The notes beneath the pieces were generated by a model. The model made no database searches and was not told the origin of the DNA. It saw only the letters and a list, made by a program, of their open reading frames with translations. Made by a program: the position numbers and the translations under genes. A stretch of 64,000 bases of DNA from the NCBI RefSeq assembly GCF_002873455.1, contig NZ_MCUN01000009.1, positions 372,001-436,000 of the forward strand, read 5' to 3'. This stretch comes from Vibrio splendidus. GTDB taxonomy: Bacteria; Pseudomonadota; Gammaproteobacteria; Enterobacterales; Vibrionaceae. Of the stretch, positions 36,303 through 46,495 are shown piece after piece. The first letter of the stretch is position 1. Every line of letters begins with the position of its first letter.

Positions 36303-38498
36303 TTGAAAGATTTCAATAAGCCATATATATGTGGACTAATTACGCTTGCCTTACTCGGCTGTCAGTCTGAAGACTCGACTCAAGAAGCCGTTTCGGTATT
36401 GGTTCCCTACAACGTTAATGAATTACCAAAACCGAATGATGGTTATGGGTATGACGACGATGGGACAATATCGGGAGTCGGTGAAGACGTTGCCGCAATG
36501 TCATCGACCAATGATGCTTATTATCAGGACTACAACAATTCATACGCAGCCCTAGACGGCTGGGGCCTTTGTGCAGAACCGATTTTAATTCCGCTACAAA
36601 GCGTAAATTCTGACAAACGTTACCCACTCAATAACGAAACCCTAGCCGGGAATGTTGTATTAATTGATGGAGTAACAGGTGAGGAAGTTGGCACTCAAAT
36701 ATCAGCCGATGGTTCCAACATTAAAATTCAATGTGAATCAGGATTAGTCGAGAATCGTACTTATTCGATTGTAGTAACGGATGGGGTAAAAACTGAATTT
36801 GATGAGCCTTTAAAAGCAGATGCTAGCTTTGACGAGTTGATCTATTCAGACGTTAAATTAGATAGCGAAAAAGAACAAGTTCTTCAAGGGCAAATATTAA
36901 GCGCTATTGACTCCTATTATGCGTTGTATCCAGAGAAGGGTATTCCTGTATATGCTGCTCAATTTAAAACTCAGAGTTCATATCCGTCACTAGACGCAAT
37001 GAGGGATAACCACGTAAAGTTTAATACTAGATTCTTAGATGGTTATGAAACAGTTCGCGAGTTTAATGGGGATTACAATCAGTATTCTAAGAAGTTAAGA
37101 ATACCGTCGTATTTACCTTTTACTCAGGCTCGAGAATCCGAGTGCCTTGTTGATGAGTTTGATCCGAAAGAAAACTGCCCTCCTTTATATGAATGGATTA
37201 CTAATAAAGATGGTGGTTTCCCAACAGCCGAGATGCCAGAGTCTAAAGTAGTCGAATTCCTCGATATAACTGCTGACATCTATCTACCTGATTTTGCCGA
37301 TACACCTAGACCGAAAGATACATCGATCGGGTTCCCAACTGCGATATTTATCCATGGTGTTACTGCGGAGCGCGGCACTGCTTCTTTGATGGCTGCGGAA
37401 TATACGAAAAAAGGCTATGCCGTTGTTGCGATCGATATGCCATATCACGGGGAGAGAATGCGTTATGACTCAAGTCCGGAACATGTGGAAATCAGCGCGA
37501 GAGCAAACAAAGCGTTTTTCATCAACATAGATTCGCCTTTAGCACTGCGCTCTAACCTACAGCAATCAGTGTCTGACTTTTTGGGGCTTCGTTACGCGTT
37601 GAACCAAGAGCGTTGGGTGAAAAAAGATGATGTTCATTTAATTGGACAATCCCTAGGCGGAATCATGTCGGTGATGGTCAGTGAATTTAGTCAGGTAAGT
37701 CCTGATTTTCATACCAACTCTGATTTTGCATTTAATACGGTGAACTTTGTTGTTCCGGGGCAGGGGTTAACCAACTTGGTTCTGTCCTCTCAAACCCTAG
37801 GGCCTGAAATGTCGGAAGGTGTTAAGAAGTCTCCAGATGTTCAGAGAGGCATTGCTGAAACTGTCATACCAGATACATGTACAGCAGAAGCAACGAATCA
37901 ACAATGTATTGAAGCACTTAGAGAGTTTGTCGAACTTTCATCTGATAACGCGTTGCTTGTTAATCAGCTAGAGAACGACATCTTCGATTTGGTTGTGACA
38001 GACCTTAAACAAGGGGTTCAAGCCACAATTGATAGTGCTGACCCTGCTAGCTTTATCTCTCGTCAAGTAGCGGCTGAGCAACCGACTCTTTTGTTAGCTG
38101 CAGTTGGAGATTGCGGAGAAACCTGTGATGTTGGTGTTGATTATGTGCCAGATAGTGTAATTCCGAATACTGATCCAGATAACATTCGTACAGGTACTGA
38201 ACCACTTATTACAGCTCTTGGACTAGACCCAATAACAGGCACTTCAGAAAATACAAATGTTAAGCGTGGAGCCGTAAGAACCACAACTGGTGGTCACGGT
38301 ACGTATTTGTTTCCTTATGAAGGCCCCGTTGATGAAAATGGCTTACCGGGCACGCCGGGTGAAAACATGTCAGACGTGCGTGAAGCGGTGGACACTCAGC
38401 AAGTTGCCGTTGCTTCGATGGTAATGAGTGATGGTTCAGTCGTCGTCATCAACAACGAAGATCACATCGAAACAGAGGTGCCTCAAGATGAAGAATAA
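36303..38498 (+). CDS. volA: VolA-like surface lysophospholipase lipoprotein
   Basis: I place the start at TTG 36303, five bases after AAGGAG, since this gives a normal lipoprotein signal (KDFNKPYICGLITLALLGC). ATG 36261 would add 14 residues. The 731-residue protein has a long N-terminal region, then an alpha/beta hydrolase domain: AIFIHGVTAERGTASLMAAE, VVAIDMPYHGER and the nucleophile elbow IGQSLGG. Vibrio VolA is a surface-exposed lysophospholipase whose gene is followed by fadL, exactly as here, where the two genes overlap by 11 bases. It would free fatty acids from host or environmental lysolipids. Confidence 0.85.
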   Translation: MKDFNKPYICGLITLALLGCQSEDSTQEAVSVLVPYNVNELPKPNDGYGYDDDGTISGVGEDVAAMSSTNDAYYQDYNNSYAALDGWGLCAEPILIPLQSVNSDKRYPLNNETLAGNVVLIDGVTGEEVGTQISADGSNIKIQCESGLVENRTYSIVVTDGVKTEFDEPLKADASFDELIYSDVKLDSEKEQVLQGQILSAIDSYYALYPEKGIPVYAAQFKTQSSYPSLDAMRDNHVKFNTRFLDGYETVREFNGDYNQYSKKLRIPSYLPFTQARESECLVDEFDPKENCPPLYEWITNKDGGFPTAEMPESKVVEFLDITADIYLPDFADTPRPKDTSIGFPTAIFIHGVTAERGTASLMAAEYTKKGYAVVAIDMPYHGERMRYDSSPEHVEISARANKAFFINIDSPLALRSNLQQSVSDFLGLRYALNQERWVKKDDVHLIGQSLGGIMSVMVSEFSQVSPDFHTNSDFAFNTVNFVVPGQGLTNLVLSSQTLGPEMSEGVKKSPDVQRGIAETVIPDTCTAEATNQQCIEALREFVELSSDNALLVNQLENDIFDLVVTDLKQGVQATIDSADPASFISRQVAAEQPTLLLAAVGDCGETCDVGVDYVPDSVIPNTDPDNIRTGTEPLITALGLDPITGTSENTNVKRGAVRTTTGGHGTYLFPYEGPVDENGLPGTPGENMSDVREAVDTQQVAVASMVMSDGSVVVINNEDHIETEVPQDEE

Positions 38499-39681
38499 AC
38501 TTTTATTGGGCACTGCCGCTGCTCTTGTTCCTTGCCTGACTAACGCAGCAGGTTTTCAACTTAACGCGCAGTCTGCAACAGGGTTAGGTCGTGCATTCGC
38601 GGGTGATGCTGTGATGGCTGATAGCGCGGCAATTGTTGCTAAGAACAGCGCTGCGATGGCTTACATTGAGCAACCAACACTCTCAGTTGGCGCTATTTAT
38701 ATCGATAGTGGTATTGATGTGTCTAGTGTTAGTTACACGCCAATGATTGGTGATACTAAAACATTAGATGACCAATCATTGGACGCAGGGACACTAGTTC
38801 CGAACATTCATTATGTTCGTCCTATCGAAGGTTCTAAGTTTACTTTGGGTGCGACGGTTCACTCCAATTTCGGTACTGACGTTGAATTTGATAACTCGTT
38901 CGAAGCCGATGAGTTCGGTGGCAAAACAGCGCTTTCAAGTATCAACGTTGGCTTTGCTGTGGCTTATGAGTTGTCTGAAAAAATTAACTTAGGTGCTGGG
39001 CTAGATGTTATCTACGGTGAGGGTGAGATATACCGTCAAAACTTGTTAAACGTAGATGCAGACGGTTTCGGTCTGGGTGCAAATGTTGGTGCGACTTACC
39101 AAGTCAACGAACATAACAAGTTCGGTATTAGTTACCGTTACAGCCCAGATATCGAAGTAGAAGGTGATATTACCAAAGGTGGTGTCCCTGCCGACAAGAT
39201 GAACGTACCTCTACCAGACACTCTAGAGTTTTCCGGTTGGCACCAGCTCAACGAACAGTGGGCTTTTCACTATAGCCTGCAGTGGGTGAATTGGTCTGAG
39301 TTTGATTCATTAACGTCTGACTCTTACGACGACTCCATTAAAGAGTATCAATGGAAAGATGCAGGACATGTTTCTGTAGGTGGTACATACACCATGTCAA
39401 AAGATATCGTTTTACGAGCGGGTTACATGTACGACATTTCCCCGACTGACGAACTCACATCGCTCTCTATTCCTGATGTTAACCGTCACTGGCTTACAAT
39501 CGGAGGGACGTATAACTTCACCGAAGCCAGTTCTGTGGACGTTGGAGTCGGATTTATCATCGGAGAATCACAAGATATTGACGAAAACCTGACGACGATT
39601 CCAGGAACGAGTTCCAATATAACAGCTGATGTGACTGCCGATGCTCTCTTGCTTGGTGTTCAATATCAGCATCGTTTTTAA
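38488..39681 (+). CDS. fadL: FadL-family outer-membrane fatty acid transporter
   Basis: The start is ATG 38488 inside the end of volA, giving the signal peptide KNKLLLGTAAALVPCLTNA and a mature N-terminus GFQLNAQSATGLGRAFAGDA, which is the classic FadL plug start. The 397-residue beta-barrel ends in YQHRF with the terminal Phe. It imports long-chain fatty acids across the outer membrane, taking the products of the VolA reaction. It is probably one of several fadL genes in the genome. Confidence 0.92.
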   Translation: MKNKLLLGTAAALVPCLTNAAGFQLNAQSATGLGRAFAGDAVMADSAAIVAKNSAAMAYIEQPTLSVGAIYIDSGIDVSSVSYTPMIGDTKTLDDQSLDAGTLVPNIHYVRPIEGSKFTLGATVHSNFGTDVEFDNSFEADEFGGKTALSSINVGFAVAYELSEKINLGAGLDVIYGEGEIYRQNLLNVDADGFGLGANVGATYQVNEHNKFGISYRYSPDIEVEGDITKGGVPADKMNVPLPDTLEFSGWHQLNEQWAFHYSLQWVNWSEFDSLTSDSYDDSIKEYQWKDAGHVSVGGTYTMSKDIVLRAGYMYDISPTDELTSLSIPDVNRHWLTIGGTYNFTEASSVDVGVGFIIGESQDIDENLTTIPGTSSNITADVTADALLLGVQYQHRF

Positions 39682-39735
39682 CTTTTACTTTGGAGTTCAG
39701 AACGTAAAAAATTAGGAATCATATAAAAAATTGCA

Positions 39736-39763
39736 GGGCTCGACAGTGAGTTGAGCCCTTTTC
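39736..39763 (+). terminator. Terminator of the volA-fadL operon
   Basis: GGGCTCGAC pairs with GTTGAGCCC (two wobble positions), followed by TTTTC. Confidence 0.85.
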
Positions 39764-39876
39764 TCATTATTAGCTGTTTTAGCATTATTTAAATAGCTGG
39801 AAGCTCATTAAGTAAGAAATAGCTGCTTAGAAAAACGTTTTAATTCTGACGAATTCAACGGTTATGGTTATTAAAA

Positions 39877-41244
39877 ATGAAATTTACAAAGCTTAGTAAA
39901 ACAATCTGTTTGGTACTGTTTGCCTTACATATCTCTCCATCGTTTGCCCAAGACTCAAACTTGATTCCTGTGACTATCGAAAAAGCGCACAAACAAGCAT
40001 TCACATCTTCAATCAACGAGGTTGGCAAAATCAGGGCAACGGATTCTGCAGCATTGACATTTAGTGCCTCCGACAAAATTCTCAACATCCATTTCAAAGA
40101 TGGAGATTCAGTTAAAAAAGGCGAACTGATCGCTCAACTGGACAATACCAAAGCAAAAGCCGATTTAGATAAAGCAAGAAGCTCTCTAGCGCTAGCAAAA
40201 TCGAAATTAAAGCGAGTACAAGAATTATTAAAGAAACAGCCCGACTCTATGTCTCAACAAGATGTTGAAGAACTGGGAGAGCAGGCGAATTTAGCTGCGG
40301 CTGATTTCCGTCAGAAAGAAGCGTTGATGAATGACTATTTATTGGTAGCACCATTTGATGGGCAGTTAACTAATTTTACCCACTCAGTAGGCAGTAAAAT
40401 TGACAGCGCAACTGCGTTGGTGAGCTTGATTAAGCTCGACCCTGTCGAAGTTCAGTATTCCATTGGACAATCGGATTTAGGCAACGCAAAACTTGGGCAG
40501 AACGTTTCCATCCAAGTTGATGCTTTTGTCGATGAAGCCTTTTCTGGCGTAGTGGATTACATTGCCCCCGCGGTGGACGAGAGTTCAGGCCGTGTAGAAG
40601 TACACGCCCATGTAACCAATCCTGATCATCGCCTGGTTCCGGGTATGTTTGCCAAAGTGAGCCAAATGACGAGCGAAGACACCACGCAAATGGTGGTTTC
40701 TCAAAATTCCGTTCAAGCAAAAAATGCACAGCGCTTTGTATGGGTAGTGAATGGCGAAAAAATCGAGCAGCGCATTGTTGAATTAGGCGTGAACACTAAC
40801 GATGGATATGTTGTTGTAGAAAATGGATTGAAACTGGGTGATAAGGTCGTAGTGACGGGGCAGCAGAATCTCAAGAAAGCGTCTTTAGTTAAGGTAATGA
40901 ACCCGAATGCTGAACAGAAAACAGTTGAGCTAATAACGGAACCAACAGACAAAGAGAGCACTCAACAGATCGCCGATCTTAAAGTAGAAAAGACAGTAAC
41001 ACCGGTGGATGAACCACATCCGATAGAGCCCTCGGTTGATTGGACGGACGCATCGAAAGGTGTAGACGAAGCGATTAACGAAAACACTGAGAAAGCAGAG
41101 ACAAACGCGACTGTTGATCAATCATCGAGCGAAACTCTAAGTCAGGAGAATCTAAGCCAGGAAACTTTAAGCAAGGAAATTCAAAGTAAGGAAAACCAGA
41201 GCAAGGAAGTCGTAACTAAGGAGAATCTGAATGAAGCTTCCTGA
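39877..41244 (+). CDS. RND efflux periplasmic adaptor with repeat tail
   Basis: This 455-residue membrane-fusion protein has a signal peptide (ICLVLFALHISPSFA), a lipoyl-like and hairpin region (GDSVKKGELIAQLDNTKAKA, residues about 80-160), and a beta-barrel domain (LGQNVSIQVDAF, GRVEVHAHVTNPDHRLVPGMF). After residue about 360 the tail is acidic and low in complexity, and ends in six pentapeptide repeats (LSQEN to VTKEN, residues 421-450). That tail is unusual for the family. The stop overlaps the pump gene by 14 bases. A TolC-type outer channel is not encoded here. Confidence 0.92.
   Translation: MKFTKLSKTICLVLFALHISPSFAQDSNLIPVTIEKAHKQAFTSSINEVGKIRATDSAALTFSASDKILNIHFKDGDSVKKGELIAQLDNTKAKADLDKARSSLALAKSKLKRVQELLKKQPDSMSQQDVEELGEQANLAAADFRQKEALMNDYLLVAPFDGQLTNFTHSVGSKIDSATALVSLIKLDPVEVQYSIGQSDLGNAKLGQNVSIQVDAFVDEAFSGVVDYIAPAVDESSGRVEVHAHVTNPDHRLVPGMFAKVSQMTSEDTTQMVVSQNSVQAKNAQRFVWVVNGEKIEQRIVELGVNTNDGYVVVENGLKLGDKVVVTGQQNLKKASLVKVMNPNAEQKTVELITEPTDKESTQQIADLKVEKTVTPVDEPHPIEPSVDWTDASKGVDEAINENTEKAETNATVDQSSSETLSQENLSQETLSKEIQSKENQSKEVVTKENLNEAS
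41137..41226. repeat. Six tandem 15-bp units in the adaptor gene
   Basis: Units such as CTAAGTCAGGAGAAT and TTAAGCAAGGAAATT repeat in frame, giving LSQEN, LSQET, LSKEI, QSKEN, QSKEV and VTKEN. A seventh, degenerate unit (LNEAS) completes the protein. Confidence 0.9.
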
Positions 41245-44200
41245 GATCTGTATCAAGCACCCTGTGTTTGCGTCTGTTCTGAGTATCACCATTGTTTTGC
41301 TTGGACTTTTGTCATTTCAAAAGCTCTCAATCCAATACTTTCCTGAACATAAAACGCCTTCAGCAACGGTCACTGCCGCGATTAATGGTGCCAGTGCTGA
41401 GTTCATGTCGCGTAATGTGGCTGACAAACTGATTACCGCTGCAACCGGTCTCGATAGCGTGAAAACCATGACGACAGACTGTCAGGAAGGAACGTGTAAT
41501 TTGAAAATTATTTTCGAAGACGAGATTGATGACGTTGAATACACGAGCTTGATGAACAACCTGCGCAGTAGTGTTGAAGCGATTGGTGATTTTCCGCCGA
41601 GCATGACGGATAAACCAACGGTGACGGATGACTCATCTGATACCAGTATGCCGAGTAACATCATCACGTTTGTGAATACTGGCAAGATGTCGAAGCAAGA
41701 TATGTACGACTACATTAGCCAGCAAGTCGTGCCTCAGTTTAAGCACATACAAGGTGTGGGGGGGATTTGGGGACCGTATGGTGGTAGTGACAAAGCAGTG
41801 CGTGTTTGGTTGCAACCGGATCGCATGATGGCGTTAAATATGAGTGCATCCGATGTGGTTGGGACATTGAGCTCATACAACGCAACGTTTACGGCTGGTA
41901 CTATCAAGGGGCAGGTAAGAGATTTCTCAATCAACCCAGTTAACCAAGTGACGAGTGTTGATGACGTGCGAGACTTGGTGGTTCGTGTCGATAACGGCAA
42001 GATCATTCGCATTGGCGACATTGCAGAAGTTAAAATGGGTGAAGAGAGCCTTACGCCGAGTATTCTTCGTGTAGACGACAACCTAGCGATGTCGATTCAG
42101 GTGCTGCCGCTGAAAAGTGAAAATCCGGTAACGGTCGCCAATAAAGTTAAGAAACAAATTGATGTGATTCAGCCTCAGCTGCCAGAAGGCATTGAGATGA
42201 AGATGGTCTACAACCAAGCTGATTTCATTAAAACCGCAATTGACGAAGGCTTCATGACTTTAGTTGAAGCGATTGTTCTGGTTTCAGCGGTTGTGGTTCT
42301 GTTCCTTGGTTCTGTTCGTGTGGCTTCGATTCCGATCATTACCATCCCAGTGTGTGTGATAGGTGTATTTGCAGTCATGCATCTACTTGGGTTTAGTATC
42401 AACGTGCTGACTATCTTAGCCATCATTCTTGCGATTGGTTTGGTGGTTGATGACGCGATTGTTGTAGCTGAAAACTGTTACCGGCATATCGAAGAGGGCG
42501 AAACCCCTTTTAATGCTGCAATCAAAGGGTGTCGAGAGATCGTCTTTCCTGTGATAGCGATGACACTGACTTTAGCGGTCGTGTATCTACCTATTGGTCT
42601 GATGTCAGGTTTAACCGCCGACCTATTTAGACAATTTGCTTTCACGCTAGCGGCAGCAGTGATCATCTCAGGGTTTGTGGCTTTAACGCTCTCACCCATG
42701 ATGTGTGCTTACTTAATGAAGCCAGTTACAAAGCCAGCAAAGTGGTACAAAAAAGTTGATGCGAAGCTGAATGTTCTGTCTGACTTGTACACCAAAGAGC
42801 TGGGTAAATGGTTTGAGCGTAAAACACTGATGAGTAGTATTGCTTTGGTGTTGATTGCTCTGTCCGTTTTGGCGGTTTGGACAATGCCTCAAGTGCTGCT
42901 TCCAACCGAAGACACCGGCTTCGTCGAGGTGACCTCAACGCCACCAACAGGGGTGGGCCGTCAGTATCACCTAGATAACAACGAGCAACTTAACAGTGTG
43001 TTCAAAGGTGATAATTCAGTAGAAGCGAATTTATCTTACATCGAAGGGACACCGACCAATCACGTTCTGTTAAAACCATGGGGTGAGCGCAACCAGTCAG
43101 CTGATGAGTTGGTGAACGAATTTATCGCAAAAGCGCAAAGCTCGGTATCTGCATATGGCATGTCTTTCAAAGTTCGCTCGGCTGATAACTTGAACATTGC
43201 CACCAATATGATCCTAGAGTTAACGACGGTTAACCGTGATACCACCGTATTGTCGGAAACTGCGAATGAGGTGGTTGAGGCGCTTGAGAATTATGAGGGC
43301 GTGACCAACATTAAAAATTCGATGTTGCGTGACCAATTGCGTTATGACTTGTCGATTGACCGCAATGCTATCGTATTGTCTGGTGTGGATTACAGCAACG
43401 TAACTAACGCGCTATCGACCTTTCTCGGATCTGTGAAAGCGGCAGATTTGCAAGCGGATGATGGTTATACATACCCCATTCAAGTTCAAGTAAATCGAAA
43501 AGATCTTGGTGACTTCAAAGTTCTCGATAAGCTGTATGTGGATTCACAGTCGGGGCAAAGACTTCCTTTGTCTCAGTTTGTATCAATTAAACAAGTGACA
43601 TCGGAATCAAACTTCAAGACGTTCATGGGTAAAGACAGCGCTGAAATTACCGCAGACTTAATGCCTGGATTTACGGCTAGTGACGTCAAAGCTTACATTG
43701 ATGAGACGGTTCCGAGCCTATTGAAACCAGCACAGAGTTACGAATTCAACGGCATAGTGAAAGATCTGGTTGATTCAACGGCAGGAGCGCAAGTGTTGTT
43801 TGTATTAGCGTTGGTGTTCATCTTTTTGATTTTAGCCGCGCAGTTTGAAAGCTTTGTCGACCCGATGATCATCTTACTGACGGTTCCACTGTGTATTGTG
43901 GGCGCGATTTTGACGCTATCGGTATTCGGACAAAGCCTTAATATCTACTCGAAGATAGGGTTGTTGACCTTGGTTGGCCTAGTGACTAAACATGGTATTT
44001 TGCTGGTGGAGTTTGCTAACGAGAAGCGCAAATCGGGTGCGAGTGCAAAAGAAGCGGCGATCAACAGTGCACGTTCAAGGTTACGTCCAATCTTGATGAC
44101 TTCACTGACGATGATCCTCGGTTCATTGCCATTGGCATTGGCGGATGGCCCAGGTTCATTAGGTCGAATCAATATTGGTTTGGTATTGGTCGGAGGTTTG

Positions 44201-44308
44201 ACAGCCGGAACCTTCTTCTCACTGTTCTTAGTGCCAGTGGCTTACGTCGGGATGGCGAATCTAAAACAGATGGACATATTAGCTCGGTTGAGAACGAAAG
44301 CAGCATAG
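41231..44308 (+). CDS. RND multidrug efflux permease
   Basis: This 1025-residue inner-membrane pump has the RND plan: helix 1, a large periplasmic loop, helices 2-7, a second loop and helices 8-12. The proton-relay aspartates are present in ILAIGLVVDDAIVVAENCYRH, and RPILMTSLTMILGSLPLALADG lies in helix 10-11. It should export drugs or other toxic compounds together with the adaptor. Substrates cannot be predicted. Confidence 0.95.
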   Translation: MKLPEICIKHPVFASVLSITIVLLGLLSFQKLSIQYFPEHKTPSATVTAAINGASAEFMSRNVADKLITAATGLDSVKTMTTDCQEGTCNLKIIFEDEIDDVEYTSLMNNLRSSVEAIGDFPPSMTDKPTVTDDSSDTSMPSNIITFVNTGKMSKQDMYDYISQQVVPQFKHIQGVGGIWGPYGGSDKAVRVWLQPDRMMALNMSASDVVGTLSSYNATFTAGTIKGQVRDFSINPVNQVTSVDDVRDLVVRVDNGKIIRIGDIAEVKMGEESLTPSILRVDDNLAMSIQVLPLKSENPVTVANKVKKQIDVIQPQLPEGIEMKMVYNQADFIKTAIDEGFMTLVEAIVLVSAVVVLFLGSVRVASIPIITIPVCVIGVFAVMHLLGFSINVLTILAIILAIGLVVDDAIVVAENCYRHIEEGETPFNAAIKGCREIVFPVIAMTLTLAVVYLPIGLMSGLTADLFRQFAFTLAAAVIISGFVALTLSPMMCAYLMKPVTKPAKWYKKVDAKLNVLSDLYTKELGKWFERKTLMSSIALVLIALSVLAVWTMPQVLLPTEDTGFVEVTSTPPTGVGRQYHLDNNEQLNSVFKGDNSVEANLSYIEGTPTNHVLLKPWGERNQSADELVNEFIAKAQSSVSAYGMSFKVRSADNLNIATNMILELTTVNRDTTVLSETANEVVEALENYEGVTNIKNSMLRDQLRYDLSIDRNAIVLSGVDYSNVTNALSTFLGSVKAADLQADDGYTYPIQVQVNRKDLGDFKVLDKLYVDSQSGQRLPLSQFVSIKQVTSESNFKTFMGKDSAEITADLMPGFTASDVKAYIDETVPSLLKPAQSYEFNGIVKDLVDSTAGAQVLFVLALVFIFLILAAQFESFVDPMIILLTVPLCIVGAILTLSVFGQSLNIYSKIGLLTLVGLVTKHGILLVEFANEKRKSGASAKEAAINSARSRLRPILMTSLTMILGSLPLALADGPGSLGRINIGLVLVGGLTAGTFFSLFLVPVAYVGMANLKQMDILARLRTKAA

Positions 44309-44351
44309 CGATATGCTTTAAAGTCTAAGTCTAAGTCTAAGCTAGATACTT

Positions 44352-44377
44352 CAAGGCCCTCGTTGTGAGGGCCTTTT
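44352..44377 (+). terminator. Terminator of the RND operon
   Basis: AAGGCCCTCG / TGAGGGCCTT hairpin followed by TT. Just upstream, GTCTAA is repeated three times (44322-44341). Confidence 0.85.
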
Positions 44378-44420
44378 GCTATGAGGTTTCTAGATTAAGC
44401 GAAAAGAGCGTTACGGGCAT

Positions 44421-45275
44421 TTAGAAATCGTAGTTTAGATTCATTGAACTGTAGATTTCAGCGTTACTTTGGTCTGATGCAACGGTGGTGTTGTAGATGT
44501 ATTCGGTATCAAAAGTTAGAGCTAAATTGCCCATCAAAATGTTCTTTAGGTATCCTTTCAGGTTGTAATTGGTGTTCTCTTCACCGTAAGCCATGTTAGC
44601 GGTTGCCCCCATAGAAAAGGTTTCTGTTAGGGTTAATGATCCATCAATATTGGCATTGACTATGAGTTCATAGTTCTCTTTGTTTGGGAACTCTTCATCA
44701 GAGGATAGTCGTTTACTTATTCGATAACCCGGGCCCGCAGAGCCCTGAAGCTTGATTCTTTCAGTATCATAAAAGTGACGACCTAAACCTGTCGCGGTAA
44801 TGAACTGCTTACGATAAGTACCAAAGTGATCGTGCTCAAAACGTGTTGTTGCGACCAAATAGGTGACTTCGTTTAAGTCGTAGCTGATGCCATAGTTGGT
44901 GGTATAGCGATTGGTACCATCCTCATCATTTTCGGCATCGGTATAATACGTATCGAACTGAACTCGTTGTCCCCAGTTTTCTTTCTTGTAGCCAACGGAT
45001 ATTCCAGAGTTGATAGATAACGATGAACTGGTGTTTTGAGAATAGATGAATCCAAGCTTAGTTAGGGTTGTAAAGGGCGACTCTTCAGTTTCTTCTTTTA
45101 ACTCAGAATCTTCGCTTAATACGACTTCGTCCTTGATCTCCACTTCTCTTGGCTCTTCTGCAAATACGGGTATTGAAAAAGCGATCAAAACTAAAGGTAA
45201 CCGTGCTAGGTATTGGGTGTATAAAACTGTGTTTGTTAATAGGTGCGTTGTTTGTGAGATATCGTGTGTCGGCAT
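44421..45275 (-). CDS. DUF481 outer-membrane beta-barrel protein
   Basis: The likely start is ATG 45275, with a hydrophobic signal (LARLPLVLIAFSIPVFA) some 25 residues in; the longer start at 45305 is less likely. The mature part begins with an acidic stretch, then alternating strand patterns: LGFIYSQNTSSSLSINSGIS, YKKENWGQRVQFDTYY, GRHFYDTERIKLQGSAGPGY. It ends in LNYDF with a terminal Phe, typical of outer-membrane barrels. It resembles the salt-induced YdiY/DUF481 family. Function unknown. Confidence 0.8.
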   Translation of the reverse strand: MPTHDISQTTHLLTNTVLYTQYLARLPLVLIAFSIPVFAEEPREVEIKDEVVLSEDSELKEETEESPFTTLTKLGFIYSQNTSSSLSINSGISVGYKKENWGQRVQFDTYYTDAENDEDGTNRYTTNYGISYDLNEVTYLVATTRFEHDHFGTYRKQFITATGLGRHFYDTERIKLQGSAGPGYRISKRLSSDEEFPNKENYELIVNANIDGSLTLTETFSMGATANMAYGEENTNYNLKGYLKNILMGNLALTFDTEYIYNTTVASDQSNAEIYSSMNLNYDF

Positions 45276-45364
45276 AATGGTTTGGTATACAGAGTGATTT
45301 AACACGACGAACGCAAGGTTAGTCGTGAAAAGTAGTCAATGGTTGAATCGAAAATTAGACTGAT

Positions 45365-46261
45365 TTAAGACGCGATAGGTAAAGGTGAAAAGATCGTTTT
45401 GATCGCTGAGAACCCGTTACCTCTATGAGGGTTGAAATCTTCGATGTGGACAAAGAATTCAAGTATCTCAGAGGGTTTATCATCTTCGATTAATAAAAAC
45501 TCGAGTAACCCTTGTTCAACATGGCATGAAACTATGGTCTCGCTTGATTGGTCTGATGCAACTTGTTCAACATTGATCACGACGCTCGTCTCGGGCAAGA
45601 CATTGAAAGTATCTAGCGCACATTTGAGAATACAGCTGCTGATATACTCTCTGTATATAGCATTGCTTTCTGGAAGAGGCATCCTCTCAAGCTTCACTTC
45701 GCCTTGGCACAATACCTTTTTGTCTTTAGGGATCACGTTGTGTTTATTAACCTGAATATTGACTTCTAACAGATGCCCATTCTTATAGGTATTAGAGCTA
45801 TGGTTTATCAGCTTGGTGTCGACCACCGTGGCGCTCATTGGGTTTTGTTGTGCTTCTGAAAGGGCAGAAAGCTTGGCTTCGCTGTCGTTGTTTAAAACAC
45901 CTTTTGATAACTGATTGCCCTTGGCCCAGTAGCTGTAGCTTTGAACCCAATGTACAAATTCTGTCTTGTATTGTTCGATGTCTTTCTCGGTTGCACGCTC
46001 GATATTGTTGGTTAGGGTGTACAACTTCGACTTGTTGCCCAGTAGCATATCTAGCCAGTTAGGCTTGTATTCATCTAATGCTTCCATGGCTTTGACTTTA
46101 TGATCGAATCGAACCGTTGGCATTGCCGGTGCAGGCTGCATCGCAATCGACTCCCAATTCACCTTTGGCGTTGGAATCGTATGCACGGATTGGATTAAGT
46201 GTAGGTGCTGATTGAACAAGCTCACTTCTCTTACCGCGTCCTCAAGTTGTTTAGTATTCAT
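45365..46261 (-). CDS. Hypothetical protein, 298 residues
   Basis: A soluble, mostly hydrophilic protein with no signal peptide or membrane segment. Landmarks are PKVNWESIAMQPAPAMPTVR, PNWLDMLLGNKSKLYTLTNN and a C-terminal beta-rich half ending HRGNGFSAIKTIFSPLPIAS. I do not recognise the family. Its neighbours are a DUF481 barrel gene and mngR, and there is no clear operon link. Confidence 0.65.
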   Translation of the reverse strand: MNTKQLEDAVREVSLFNQHLHLIQSVHTIPTPKVNWESIAMQPAPAMPTVRFDHKVKAMEALDEYKPNWLDMLLGNKSKLYTLTNNIERATEKDIEQYKTEFVHWVQSYSYWAKGNQLSKGVLNNDSEAKLSALSEAQQNPMSATVVDTKLINHSSNTYKNGHLLEVNIQVNKHNVIPKDKKVLCQGEVKLERMPLPESNAIYREYISSCILKCALDTFNVLPETSVVINVEQVASDQSSETIVSCHVEQGLLEFLLIEDDKPSEILEFFVHIEDFNPHRGNGFSAIKTIFSPLPIAS

Positions 46262-46495
46262 CTACATTCCTGTCGACTGTTGTTCTTGTCATAGGGCGTC
46301 TATTTTATGGTCAAAGCGCGTCAACGGTATTTAAATGAATGTGAATGATCTTTCGTGAGGTTGTTTGATATTGGTTTAGGAATATTTGGGGGAGGAAGTA
46401 AGATATTTATGTCAGGAAAGAGAGTTATGGAAACACAGAGAACATGCGCTCTCTGTGTCGGTCATTTTACTATTATAGAAACTTGCTGATGAGCA

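Noticed and set aside
39855..40097. 80-codon minus-strand frame at the start of the RND adaptor gene
   Set aside because: It is antisense to the signal peptide and first domain of a well-supported gene.
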